From Andrena cerasifolii (lineage: Eukaryota; Arthropoda; Insecta; Hymenoptera; Andrenidae), in the NCBI RefSeq assembly GCF_050908995.1, contig NC_135130.1, positions 3,713,001 to 3,777,000 on the forward strand: a stretch of 64,000 bases of DNA. The letters are read 5' to 3'. Below, in pieces: positions 10,882-21,200 of this stretch. Within the stretch, counting starts at the first letter, position 1. Each line of letters starts with the position of its first letter. Position numbers and translations under genes: made by a program. The notes below the pieces were generated by a model. It made no database searches and was not told the DNA's origin. It saw only the letters and a list, made by a program, of their open reading frames with translations.

Positions 10882-13800
10882 GTACGTTACCAATTATTAT
10901 ATTTTATTCGTTAGGAACAATAATTTTACGAGGTTACAATGAGAACATCAGAAAAAAAGTTTTAATCGACTATATTCAAAATTGAATTGCTTATTTTCTA
11001 ACGTTACTTATCACTTCTCATGAAACCTTTATAGAAATAAAACTTAACAACACCAGAATATTGAATATTAATCGAAAATTGCATTATCCAGTCACATTGC
11101 TTTAATTTCACATGAAATTTTAATGCAATTATGCGAAAATAGATTTAAGGGGTTACCTACCGTCAGGGGGTAGAGAAAGAATCGATTCTTTGGGAATTTA
11201 TTTCAGAAAGTACATGCATATTTTTATGCAATGGTTTTTGTATTCAGGTGAGGGACACTTTAACAGATTATTATATAATGTTTTGGTATAAAAATATTTA
11301 GTTGTTGCAGAAGCACAACTGATTTCCCGGAAGCTGTTTTTAGAAACACGTTTTGCGGTGACCAACATTATTCGGAACTGGGTTATCTGAAATATAAAAA
11401 CGAAGACGATTTAGTTAGTACAGTAGTTTATCTAGTCTTTAATCGTTCCGTTTTATAAATTATTAATCTGGGACAAAATGGCAGATGTTTAAATTGAAAT
11501 GATAGATTTTCGTAGGAAAACACTCACTTTTCATCCATAAAATAAAAACTATGCATTGGAAAAACAAATGTTTCGATTAAATACTGGAATGGAATATCTA
11601 GAAGAAACCTACAAAGTTTCAGAAAGATTAGTGAAGCGGTTTTGGAGAAATCGTGGTCACCGGTCTAAAAACAGCTTCCGGGAAATCAGTTGTAATTGCG
11701 CAATAACTAAATATTTTTATACCAACAAATAATACAATAACCTGTTAAAGTGTTTCTCATCTGAATACAAAAACCATTGCATAAAATTATGCATGTACTT
11801 TCTGAAATAAATTCCCAAAGAATCGATTCTTTTTCTACCCCCTGACGGTAGGTAACCCCTTAAATAAATTAAATGTTTTTAAATAAGGGATTCAAATGAA
11901 CTAAAAGCTGAATTTCCTTTGTTTCACTTGTCATCAGAATCATAAACTCAAATTGTCATCCTTTTGACAACTGATTATTATAAAACAACAACTGTAATAA
12001 ACAATGTGATCGTGCAAGTAACATATGTAAACGAAAAAATATTCCGTCTTGAAATATTTTAGTTTTGGGCAATGTATTAAAAAATACAATAAAAAGTGTT
12101 AATAATTTAATCCCTTTCATAATTACTGGCATATATCTAACGCCATCAAGACAGTGCCCTTGAACAGCCATTTAATTTTCTCCAGACTATAAAAGTAGAA
12201 GCAAACCCTTCCCATACAGAGTGTCCAATTTAACACAGCCACCCCAAACAGTTCCACGTTTCTGATGACACAAAGAAAGTGTTTCAAAAGAATGGTGCAA
12301 AGCAGTAAACGTTGCAATTGGCACAAAATTTTTCCAAGATCATATTTCTTAAGATTTCACAACTGTGTCTGTATTTATTAAACAGACGTAGGTCCACTTG
12401 AGCACAAAAATATTCGTGTAACCGACGAAGATTTTGAATTCAAACTTTCTAAAGTTGAACGAATTTTCTTCCTAGAGGCACGCATTTCCATGGGCGTCCG
12501 GAGGGTGGTGCAAAAGGGGTAGTTGCCCCCTCCCTGGCTTTTGAGAAAAAAATCGCTTATTTTTCAAAACTGATGCTAATTAAATTTATATTTAAAAAAA
12601 GGGAATATTATTAAATTTCGGTTTTAAATTTGTAATTAAATTGGCACTATAAAATGGGTTAAAAAAAGCAAGAGGGGTATATTTTTTTTCCATCACCCTA
12701 AGTTGCCCCCACCCCTGGAAAAAATCTCCGCACAGCCTTGCGCATTTCCTGAAATTACAGTATTTGTTGCATAACGATTACAGCTCACGGTAAACGCAGC
12801 GGAGGGCACAATAACAACGCGTACATCGTCCCATCAAGATCTTCAAACGACGTGCAAGAGGTGCCATCGTTCACGAAGGAGCAATGGATATTATCTCGTT
12901 TGATTGGACGGCCATCGGTGCCGAACAAGTACAGGGAAAGATGGGACAGACCTTTCAAGATAAAAATACAGTTGCCACAGCATTCGGACAGTGGTGACCT
13001 TAACGCACATATGATCAGTGATGTGCCTATTAGGTGAGTTCTATTATGCAGAGTGTTCCACTACCGATGGTCACCGTTTTAGGATCAGGAAGGGGAACCT
13101 CCTACGGAAAGCAGAAAGCGAAAAATATTTGGTATTATTACGTATTGGCGATAGGGCTGGGAGTATTTGTCGAATTATTCGGTATTCGAATATTCGAATA
13201 CTTCAGTTGCTCAATTATTTGGCGAATATAATTCGAATATCCAAGTATCCAAAAACTACTCGAATATTTAAGTATTCGAATAGTGTGGTGTGAATTATAA
13301 ATCAAGTTCTTTAAGTTCATTTCTTTACAAGCTTTTATTTAGTTTCAGTTGTGAGTTCGTTTGTCAGGGTGAAATCTTGTAAGTTAATTTTGACACACTT
13401 CAACATTTCCGATCGACTTGAAACTTTGCACACATATGTAGGGTGGGTGTACCAGTAAATGAACACGTACCAGTGAATGGACATTTTATATTAAAATGAG
13501 TGAAATAAATTATTAAGATAAGCAACTAATTAATTAGAGACTTCTTTTAATTGATAGCTCGATATCCAAACAATTTTTGCAGCACGTGGAATCAATCGCG
13601 CTGCAAACATAATTTTATAAAAGTGTTCATTCATTAGCCTTAAGTGTTCATTTATTGGTGCGTTTACCCTACATAGTTTCGATGACAATACAATTCAATC
13701 TCCTTGTGTAACTGACTTCGTGCCATGTTAAAGAAGTGATTGTTTTCTCAGGTGCTGAAGTGCATTGTTAAAAATTATTAACTGTTACTATTAACACATT

Positions 13801-14436
13801 GTTACTTACCTAATGGTAGTAAGTTCAGTCTTAGGCGTTCCAAGGGGACTGAATGAATACAATGGCGGTAAAGTAGTGGAATCGGGGAAGGGCGATTTTT
13901 TGTGTAAAAATAAATTGAAAACGAGATTTAAATTTTGTTTAAAAATACGAATTGGGGTCAAGGGACTGGGGTACGCGCATTGGCAAGTTGCTATGTGGAG
14001 AATGGAAGTTGGAAGCTTTCTAGTTGCAGTAGAATTTCGAGGAAGTTTTTAAACAGTTCTTAAATAATAATGCAACAAATTATCAAGATGTATAATTTTC
14101 TTAGTATCAGTGTTGTTCGTCGCTATTTAATAAATACGTGTTATCGCTTTTATAGGGATAAGAACAATAATGAAGACGGCGACGATGGTCAAAGGAGAAA
14201 TATCAACGATATTCGAGACATAGTGGGGAATGTTAATGATGAACGACAAGAAATTCCAGATATATTGTTAATGTCGAGTAATGAGAACAATGAGCGTGGC
14301 AGCAAACCACAACACGTACAGCTATTCAAATTTCTGGTAAATTCGAGTCTCGTTGAATTACAGGATTCCACGTGTCACTTGTGATTAACATGCTACTATT
14401 TATTTTCAGGATGACTCCGACGATAACTTCGAATGA
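10846..14436 (+). CDS. CCHa1: CCHamide-1 neuropeptide precursor (gene span, 5' end missing)
   Basis: The joined exons 10846-10881, 12784-13033, 14156-14336 and 14410-14436 encode 163 residues beginning with the mature peptide SCLSYGHSCWGAH followed by GKR (amidation glycine plus dibasic cleavage site). Cysteines 2 and 9 form the ring typical of CCHamides. The rest is a polar spacer with an RR site near residue 108 of this count and an acidic Asn/Asp-rich tail, like the D/N-rich tail of the Drosophila precursor. All splice phases agree across the three introns (1902, 1122 and 73 bp). From family knowledge the product is a secreted neuro/gut peptide acting on a bombesin-receptor-like GPCR. The signal-peptide exon, which must end in phase 1, is not recognised in the window and may lie upstream. 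Identity is firm; the last splice is inferred. Confidence 0.95.
11145..11863. mobile_element. palindromic TTAA MITE in CCHa1 intron
   Basis: 719 bp flanked by TTAA, TIR GGGGTTACCTACCGTCAG. The arms are near-perfect inverted copies of roughly 200 bp each, e.g. GATTTCCCGGAAGCTGTTTT and its inverse. A core motif (CGGTGACCA, ATTCGGAAC, TTATCT, GATTTAGTTAGTA) is shared with the elements at 29197 and 37323. Confidence 0.85.
12489..12740. mobile_element. hAT-like MITE just upstream of a CCHa1 exon
   Basis: Exact 8-bp duplications CGCATTTC (12481-12488, 12741-12748) flank a 252-bp segment beginning CATGGGCGTCCGGAG and ending CTCCGCACAGCCTTG (imperfect inverted repeats). It ends 43 bp before the 12784 exon. 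Confidence 0.75.
12784..13033 (+). CDS. CCHa1: CCHa1 exon with end of mature peptide, GKR site and spacer
   Basis: The acceptor is ATTACAG at 12777-12783 and the donor GTGAGT at 13034. The exon begins CT-CAC-GGT-AAA-CGC, giving (A)H-GKR: the amide-donor Gly and Lys-Arg cleavage site of CCHamide-1. It then encodes about 78 residues of precursor spacer, starting SGGHNNNAYIVPSRSSNDVQ and containing a basic/aromatic block (KEQWILSRLIGR, NKYRERWDRPFKI). It ends in phase 2 (AG), completed by G at 14156 to give Arg. A hAT-like insertion ends only 43 bp upstream of the exon. Confidence 0.93.
13168..13290. repeat. cluster of TATTCGAATA palindromes
   Basis: Several nearly overlapping TTCGAA palindromes in the CCHa1 intron between 13034 and 14155, pairing with one another. 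They produce small overlapping ORFs on both strands that are not genes. Confidence 0.6.
13441..13669. mobile_element. TA-flanked MITE, copy 1
   Basis: TA duplications (13439-13440, 13670-13671) flank GGGTGGGTGTACCAGTAAAT and the inverse end ATTTATTGGTGCGTTTACCC. A second copy is at 54686-54876. Tc1/mariner-type by target site. Confidence 0.8.
14156..14336 (+). CDS. CCHa1: CCHa1 exon with acidic/Asn-rich C-terminal spacer
   Basis: The acceptor is CTTTTATAG (AG at 14154-14155) and the donor GTAAAT at 14337. The first base G completes Arg; the exon then reads DKNNNEDGDDGQRRNIND and continues to ...QHVQLFKFL. It carries a dibasic RR and is strongly polar. This resembles the N/D-rich C-terminal region of the fly CCHa1 precursor in composition only. 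If the following 73-nt intron is retained, translation continues 16 residues (VNSSLVELQD...) to a TGA at 14382-14384. Confidence 0.85.
14410..14436 (+). CDS. CCHa1: CCHa1 terminal exon (predicted) with stop codon
   Basis: After a pyrimidine-rich acceptor (TTTATTTTCAG) the sequence reads D-D-S-D-D-N-F-E-stop in phase with the previous exon. Acidic composition continues that of the upstream exon. The intron is 73 bp, a usual size for short insect introns. The alternative is read-through into the intron; transcript data would decide. Confidence 0.65.
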   Translation, partial: DDSDDNFE

Positions 14437-14550
14437 AAAGATTAAGAACTATCGTGAAACATAATGTACAATAGAAATTGTCATAAACGTATTGTAACTG
14501 ATCTAATAAGAACATTATTTAACCTATTCGACTAGTGATTCTGTTTCTCG

Positions 14551-14556
14551 AATAAA
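14551..14556 (+). terminator. poly(A) signal candidate for CCHa1
   Basis: AATAAA lies about 115 bp after the predicted CCHa1 stop. Another AATAAA occurs at about 14746. Confidence 0.5.
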
Positions 14557-16169
14557 AATTGAATGACTGTCTTACCAACATTTCACTGTGCATCCCCAAT
14601 TCCATTTTTATAAGTAAATCCTTCATATATTACATTAGCATTCTTTTTGTTATTCCGCCATGAAAATGGATATTCTCTTAGTTTGCGCTACGAAATTTTG
14701 TAACACAATGTATAATTGACTAGTAACTTAAATATTCCGTCATATAATAAATACGAAATGTATATAATTTTCGTTTCTTATAAAAAAATGCGCTACTGAA
14801 TAAATTGTTAGTTTTACGATGTGGAATATATATTAATTACTGATTGAAAGATAGAAATTAACTTTAATGTGTTTTGATGAGTACTTAAATATACATTAGT
14901 TAAAAAATTATAAGGAGTTGATAACAGAACAACAGAGAAAGTGATATGATGAATAATATAAAATCTACAAACTATTAATAGTATAAAATATTAACGACAC
15001 AGCTGACGCTGACATTTCTACTAATCACTGCACAGGTGTTAGTCACATTCATTTATCATTAACTTTGTTCTAGAATCATCTAACATCTTGTTAGATGAGT
15101 AACATGTGTCAGTGTTAAAACCAATCCATCAAAATTAATAGCTAAATAATTACTAAATTAATTTACATATCAGAAACTATAGGAAACGTTTTATAATTGT
15201 ACATTTCCGAATCTTCTCATTTTCAAACTTAGCTTTACTGTCATTGCTTTACTACACTACTAATATACAGTTAATAGTTAAATCATAAATAATTTATTAA
15301 TTGCGCTGGCTGTAATTAAAAAACCAGGAAAGTATCTGAGATCTGACTGTAAAACTACTTAGCAAAAATAATTGTAGTCTACTATCTAAGAAATCATACT
15401 GTTATGTTGCCAAATTTTCGAAACACAATAATAAAATTATAATTCTTCCTGGAAAGTATTTTTGCCAGCTTATAAATAAGTTTAAAAAGAGATGCTCTTC
15501 TAATCTCATAATGATTAAAAAAAATATCGTTATTCATTAAGTACGTGGACATGAAAGATGAAAGATTTTCCAAAACTTGATATATTTAACTAAAATACCT
15601 GCCATGGAATTTTAAACAATTTCCCCATCAATTAGCAGGTATTAACTCAAATAAAATTGTGAAAATAGTTCTACTTGGAGGGATTCCCCAATAGGAATTG
15701 CACCCGAGCGCCACCACCGACGCCAGAAGTTAGCATAGAATGGTAAAAACAGTGCTGTCTCTTCCATCTATTAGTAACTGACCATAAATATGACAGCCCC
15801 ACGATAATTACATCTTCATGTCCCTTGAACGGAATAACACAAAATAATTATATAATGACTATAACTTATTAATTCAACCTTTTTTTTACACTTCTTAACA
15901 ATCAGAAAATATCATTCTTAGAACAACAACGAATTAATACAGTGAATGCAACTCTTCCTCAACTTTATCCAATCATATTTGTATTATCAGGTCAAACTGT
16001 TAAATTTGTAGGTAAAACAGGTTTTACGTTTTCAGTCTCGCCTCTTTTCTTTGTTCCTTTTGGCGGGTCTTGAATTACCTACGCCGGGCGCGAAATTGAC
16101 AATTAGTAACGATTTTATCGACACATCATATTTAGTTATCGATGCACACGCGTGCGCGCCTCATGCGTC
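14557..16169. other. spacer between the CCHa1 and CCHa2 3' ends, no gene seen
   Basis: AT-rich sequence with no credible exon. A short hairpin around TCTAACATCTTGTTAGA occurs near 15080. The spacer continues after the transposon nest (16868-17881), again without a recognisable gene. Confidence 0.6.
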
Positions 16170-16178
16170 GTGGTTATA

Positions 16179-16592
16179 GGCCGGTATTCATAGTCGCTAT
16201 ACTTAAGGCGGTATTCTCAGTCGCTACTTATTCTTAAGCAAATGCTTAAGCATTCGGTGTCCTTTACTAGCTACTAGGATAGTAGAGGATGCCGCTTAAG
16301 CATTTGCTTAAGAATTTCTTTTTTTCCTGTGTGTTTCTAACACACAGGATGGCGTTTCAAGCATTTCGCTTATATTGCCCAACGAACGATAGTCAGTTTT
16401 CCTTCTTCCCTCCTCTCTCCTTCGGGTCCCAGCAGCAGCGACGCACCGGGAGACAGGTGATGGTCACCCATCTTTCCCCAGTACGCGCCCCGTGATGTTT
16501 AACTTCGGTGATCTTACGGGAACCGGTGTTTCCATCACGGCCATGGCCGCTGGTATGTGCTTAAGAATAAGTAGGGGCTATGAATACCGGCC
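16179..16592. mobile_element. GGCCGGTATTCATAG MITE (middle layer)
   Basis: TIR GGCCGGTATTCATAGTCGC and its inverse, flanked by ATA on both sides (16176-16178, 16593-16595). Interior has inverted CTTAAGCAAATGCTTAAGC motifs. It was interrupted by a retroposed SINE at TGCTTAAGAAT. Confidence 0.75.
16316..16557 (-). mobile_element. 5S-rRNA-derived SINE, copy 1
   Basis: On the minus strand the 5' 100 nt follows 5S rRNA closely: ACACCGGTTCCCGTAAGATC, ACCGAAGTTAAACATC (box A region) and AAAGATGGGTGACC (box C region). A non-5S body and a hairpin plus A-rich tail follow. Exact 11-bp duplications TGCTTAAGAAT (16305-16315, 16558-16568) show retroposition. This is the SINE3 type of architecture. Diverged from functional 5S, so not an rRNA gene. 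Confidence 0.8.
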
Positions 16593-16667
16593 ATAGTGAT
16601 CCTCTAGGGAGTGATCGGTATAACCGCAGCCATTTTGGGGCAAAACCGGAAATAACATAACCTAAAT

Positions 16668-16790
16668 GTTTATCTATCTCTTTCTATCAATATTTCTCTC
16701 TCTCTCTCTTTCTGTCAGTATTTCTGCCTCTTTCTATCAGTATTTCTGTCTCTTTATTTTTTACAGTTTCTTTCTCTGTCTACTTCTGCT
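16668..16790 (+). repeat. pyrimidine-rich low-complexity tract
   Basis: Repeats of CTCTTTCTATCAGTATTTCT and (CT)n, inside the outer nested element. Gives a spurious Ser/Phe/Leu-rich ORF. Confidence 0.7.
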
Positions 16791-17881
16791 TTTGCTCCAA
16801 ATCGCGGCAACCAATCAGCGACGATACAAGTTGTTCCGATCACTGCCTAGAGGATCGCTAGTGGTTACTTCCTCTTCCCTTTTTTTTTTTAGTACTTACA
16901 AGTTACAGTTATTAGTCTGCATAGCCGCGCGTATAACGACGAACGAAATTTATAGGTTAACGCATCAAAATCTGTAGTCGCATAACCTAACACCCGCCCA
17001 GCGCGAAAATACTCAACATAAACATATATCATAAGGAATAACGTTTTATTTGGTCTACATTATGCTTAAATAGGTACATATCGTTCAAGTTAAATAGTAA
17101 CGATTGTACTTCATGGTCCGAGAAGAAACCTGTAAATGCATGCAGAAATGGCAGAACACAATAATTTTTCTCATTGATTTACTTGTCGGTGAACAATATA
17201 TACACGGTACAAAAAGTGACTGAAATAATTTACCCTACCTATAAATTAAAAGAACATATGAGAACGTCGCAACATGGCAACCAAAATATTTCGTTACAAT
17301 TTTGCATTCGTTAATTTATATATTTCCTTCTCTAGCTTTTATATCCAAACGGCAACAAAAACGTCTAACCACTTATTTGGTGTTAAGTTCCACGTCCGGT
17401 TGATGAAGACGACGATGCGACGACAACTGCAATTATTAATTATAATTATTAACAGTCCACTTAGCAAATAAATTTGATTTTTTTTTTAAAATGAGGTAAA
17501 AAACGAATAAACACTCTTCGGTAGATTCGTCGCGTTTATTTTCACTTTCTCTACGTTAAATTTTCATTGCATTTATTCAAACTTCTCCGTTTCAATTTTT
17601 ATTTTTATTGAAGGTCTCGAACTCTGAAATCCGAAAAATTACGAAACTATAGAAATATATAGAAAAATAATTAAATCACTGATAAAAGATCACAACAATT
17701 CTCTACAAATTGTTTCGTATTTCTTATCGTTCACAAAGAATGAATTAAAAACCAAAAACAATTCAATTTTAGAAATCTGGTTTTACTGCTTTCGTGTGAC
17801 TTCTGATACTAAAATAAAAAAATACTTATAATTTCTTGAATTTCAAAGTTTAATATCATTCTTCGTACCTCATTAACAATG

Positions 17882-17887
17882 TTTATT
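17882..17887 (-). terminator. poly(A) signal candidate for CCHa2
   Basis: TTTATT on the plus strand reads AATAAA on the minus strand, about 25 bp after the CCHa2 stop codon. Further minus-strand AATAAA motifs lie near 17.5-17.6 kb. Confidence 0.45.
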
Positions 17888-17911
17888 AATTTTTGTTCCT
17901 TTTTAAAGTGA

Positions 17912-18201
17912 TCACAGTATAATCAGAAATTTCTGTACCCATTGTCCGAAGATGAAAGATAACGTGTAGGGGTCAAATCTCGAGGAACCTTGGCGACGAG
18001 TCTGAGGAGGAAGTACCTCTCCCTGTCCTTCAAACTTTTGCTCGGGAAACCCAAACCGGCTATTTAAACGCATCGCTTCTAATTCCTGATTTCTGTCGCT
18101 GGTCGTTGCTTGGTTCTCTTGAAATACATTGTCCCGCAATTGTGGATCGAACCTTTTGCCGTGGCCACCAAAACAGGAGTGCCCAAACGCTGAACAGCCA
18201 C
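17912..18201 (-). CDS. CCHa2: CCHa2 second coding exon: mature peptide and spacer
   Basis: On the minus strand an acceptor (T-rich run then TATAG, AG at 18203-18202) precedes GT-GGC-TGT, i.e. (R)GCSAFGHSCFGGH-GKR. The spacer follows (FDPQLRDNVFQENQATTSDR and onward), with RR at precursor residues 102-103 and a second FDP motif soon after (SSRFDPYTLSFIFGQW). The open frame closes at TAA 17914-17912. A weak donor-like GTACAG follows Trp121, so the last eight residues (VQKFLIIL) could be intronic; I prefer the simple stop because the total length fits the family. Confidence 0.93.
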
Positions 18202-21200
18202 CTATAAAAAAAAGGAAATCATTAACTACTACTGCAACAGGACTGCAAAATATTTCATAATAAGTGGTCCAACGAAAAATAACTGTGACAAAAAATTATG
18301 GAAAACCAAGTAGAAGATATAAAATACAATATTTTCATAAGACTTCCTGCTTTTCTCGAAAATCGATTCCTGGTCAGCTGCACGTGTATGAGACGAATTT
18401 GCATAGTTGATTTTCTCGAAAACGATACCTTGTTCTAAAAACAGTTAGACTTTATACAATTTCGACTTCTTGTTGCACTAAGATTCATTCAATATTAGTT
18501 TTCACAAAATCGAAGCTTGTAACGACACAAATCTTTTTACTCATGGTTGGATTTGTGAAAAAAGCTTTATTCCACGTACTCAATTATTTTTTCATCGAAT
18601 TAATGTAGACGGTTTTGAATGATATAACATGAAGTTATTGCTGTTAGTTAAAAAGCAGAGTTGGGTATTAATTAAATAAAAAAGTATTTAAATAACAGAT
18701 GGAATAAAAGTTGCTTAAACTTTAGATTATTCGACGAATAAAGTTAACCTGGGGTTTACTTGGCAATAATGTTTTTAATTTTTATTCGTTACTCGAAGTT
18801 TGTATTTAAATAAAAATGTTGCCCAACTCTGTTGAAAAGTACGTATTAGTTACTTGAAGGAAATTATAGTGAATGGCGTGTTTTTGGTCCAAATAAATGC
18901 AAGATGGCAACAACAATGTTATGTGTACACAATTGTGATACGTACCAACCTACTCCATTCAATTACTGGTTAACGCAAAAGTACGCAACCATATTCCACT
19001 ATTTTGTAACCGTTTCAGTGAAACAGTAATTGCTTTATGCTCTCTGAAAGCGAGCAGCCCATTCATCCGCAAAAAGCTCTGATTCATTGACACGTTCGAT
19101 GGAAATATAATACGAACTTCCTGTGTTTTCTTATCTCGAAATTCACAGAAGTTAAAGGACATTCGATACATAGATAAAGTAATTTAATTCCATGTACTAT
19201 TAATTTCAATTTAAAAAATAAACGGGTGAGCTTTTAATTAGAATAGAAATTGGGTGCTCCAAAAATTTCTATATAATGCGTCATTAATATATTTAAAAGA
19301 TACGTGTCGTCAATCTTGTAACCAAAGAATTCCTATTCTGCGACCGAAATTTTGAATTGAAAAATAATATAAAATGAATCTTTAGTGCAATAAAATAAAA
19401 ATTCAAATAAACTGTGCTTCTTAACAAAATTAGTGGAGTACTATGTACATTTAAAATTTCAATAACAACATGATTAAAGTCGAAGCCAGATATATTGGCC
19501 GGTGAATTCGTTTCCGCGGGCAGCGATCGAGCAGAAATCAACCGCCCCGAAGTGTATGGTGGGGTACCGGGAACGCTGCTCGGCTCCGCCTGAACCCAGC
19601 CGTTTGGCTGTTATTTATTCTTAGCGTAATAGTTGTGTGCGTTACGAAGCTATGCGTAGCCCAATATACGATAAAGCTATCGAGACAGAATCAATGTTCT
19701 GACCAATAAAGCTCCTGATTTTTTTCGGAGCTAACTCACACCTATTCTGATGTGTGCATTTCTACGCTAAGAGCTCGGTTTGGCCTACACGTTAGGAGCT
19801 TGGCGCTATCCCCACCACTCCTGGCTCGCTCTTGTTCTGCGAAGGCGAGAACGAGACGGAACGAGAGCGAGTCAGAAAACATTGAGAAAAGGAGCACCGA
19901 GGCAGGCAAACGGTGTGGTGGGAGAATACCTCTCACGAAACTCACCGGCCAATATATCTGGCTTCGACCTTAGTTATTTTGCTATTCTATGACTTTAAGG
20001 AGAAGTAGTATATACACAGTATTCAATTGCAATGTACCTAAAGGACTTCTCAGACGAGACGCTCCTGTGCCTCACAATAAATTCACTTGACAGAGGTAGT
20101 AGTGGTACAAAAAGAAAGGAGAAAGCTAGGAGATGAATGAGTATACATAAAAGATTCCAATCACCAACCACAAAAATGTCACACGTGAAAAAAATGTTCT
20201 AAAGCTTTACTTTATGGCATTAAGGAACAATTAAACTAAGTTAAACCTGTACTTTACTTTACCTGATGTAACTCGAGAAATAAACTCTTAATACCCCCTG
20301 CTCACTTCTTTTTTTTTCATTTTATACTCTAAATTACTCCCCGAGCTACTGACAAGCATTCATGAATCACCTCACAGAGCAGAAGCAGGAACTCCCGTCG
20401 CCCTCCGCAGCGAAATCATGATTGGATTATTCCGAATAGAAGAAAAGCGACCATTGCATTCGCAACTGGTGAGGAAGAAAAGAACACACTCTATGTAACA
20501 ACAAAGGGCTGAAATGCGGCTGCTAAAGTGGTGCGTAAATGCGAATGCACAGCACGGATCGGGGTTAGACCTTTCCATAGTTAAATCATAAATCGAACGC
20601 CACAGGAAAGGCAGAAAAAAAGAACGCGTCAGTCGAAGGAATAAACTGAAAACTGAACTGGAACAGCCTCGACGTGGGACGTGATTTGATGCACGTGATC
20701 TGCAGGGGAAACGAAAAAGGGAGCAAATCGCCGATGGCGCCGGGCGCGCAAACTTATTCACTCAATTATTATCTTAAACGAAGCTGGCTTTAATCGATCA
20801 TCGGTTTCATGCTTCTTCTTCCTCTTAAACCCCCACCCCATCTGGATGCTCGAGGACGTTCGTTTGCGCGTTTTAAAAACTCGCGAAAGCCCGTTCAGGC
20901 ACTTGTCAATTGTAAGTGGTACAACTCCACGAAAGTCATCCGTAGATAAATGTCTTCTCCCTTATGACACTTGTTTATTGCAAGTAGTACAACTCCGCAA
21001 AAGAGTCTATTATAAGTAGTACAACTCCACGAAAGAGTCTGCATGTTATAACGGCGTGCGTTGTGAAAAGTGACACGTTTCATTTTTCTTACGAAAAACA
21101 GCACGTTTCAGTTTGCCATGAAAATAAGCACATTCCATCGTTTCTGAGGAATATTAGCAGGTTTGGTCTTCCGCCGCGAAGACTAACATATTTAACTGCT

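Larger units (their letters stand above)
16170..16867. mobile_element. outer TIR element of a three-level transposon nest
   Basis: Direct repeats GTGGTTA (16170-16176, 16861-16867) flank a TIR element starting TAGTGATCCTCTAGG and ending CCTAGAGGATCGCTA. Its left end is split by the GGCCGG-type MITE at 16179-16592, which itself contains a SINE. Confidence 0.7.

Noticed and set aside
16345..16557. functional 5S rRNA gene
   Set aside because: Substitutions in the conserved internal promoter region, a non-5S 3' body and an 11-bp target duplication show it is a retroposed SINE.
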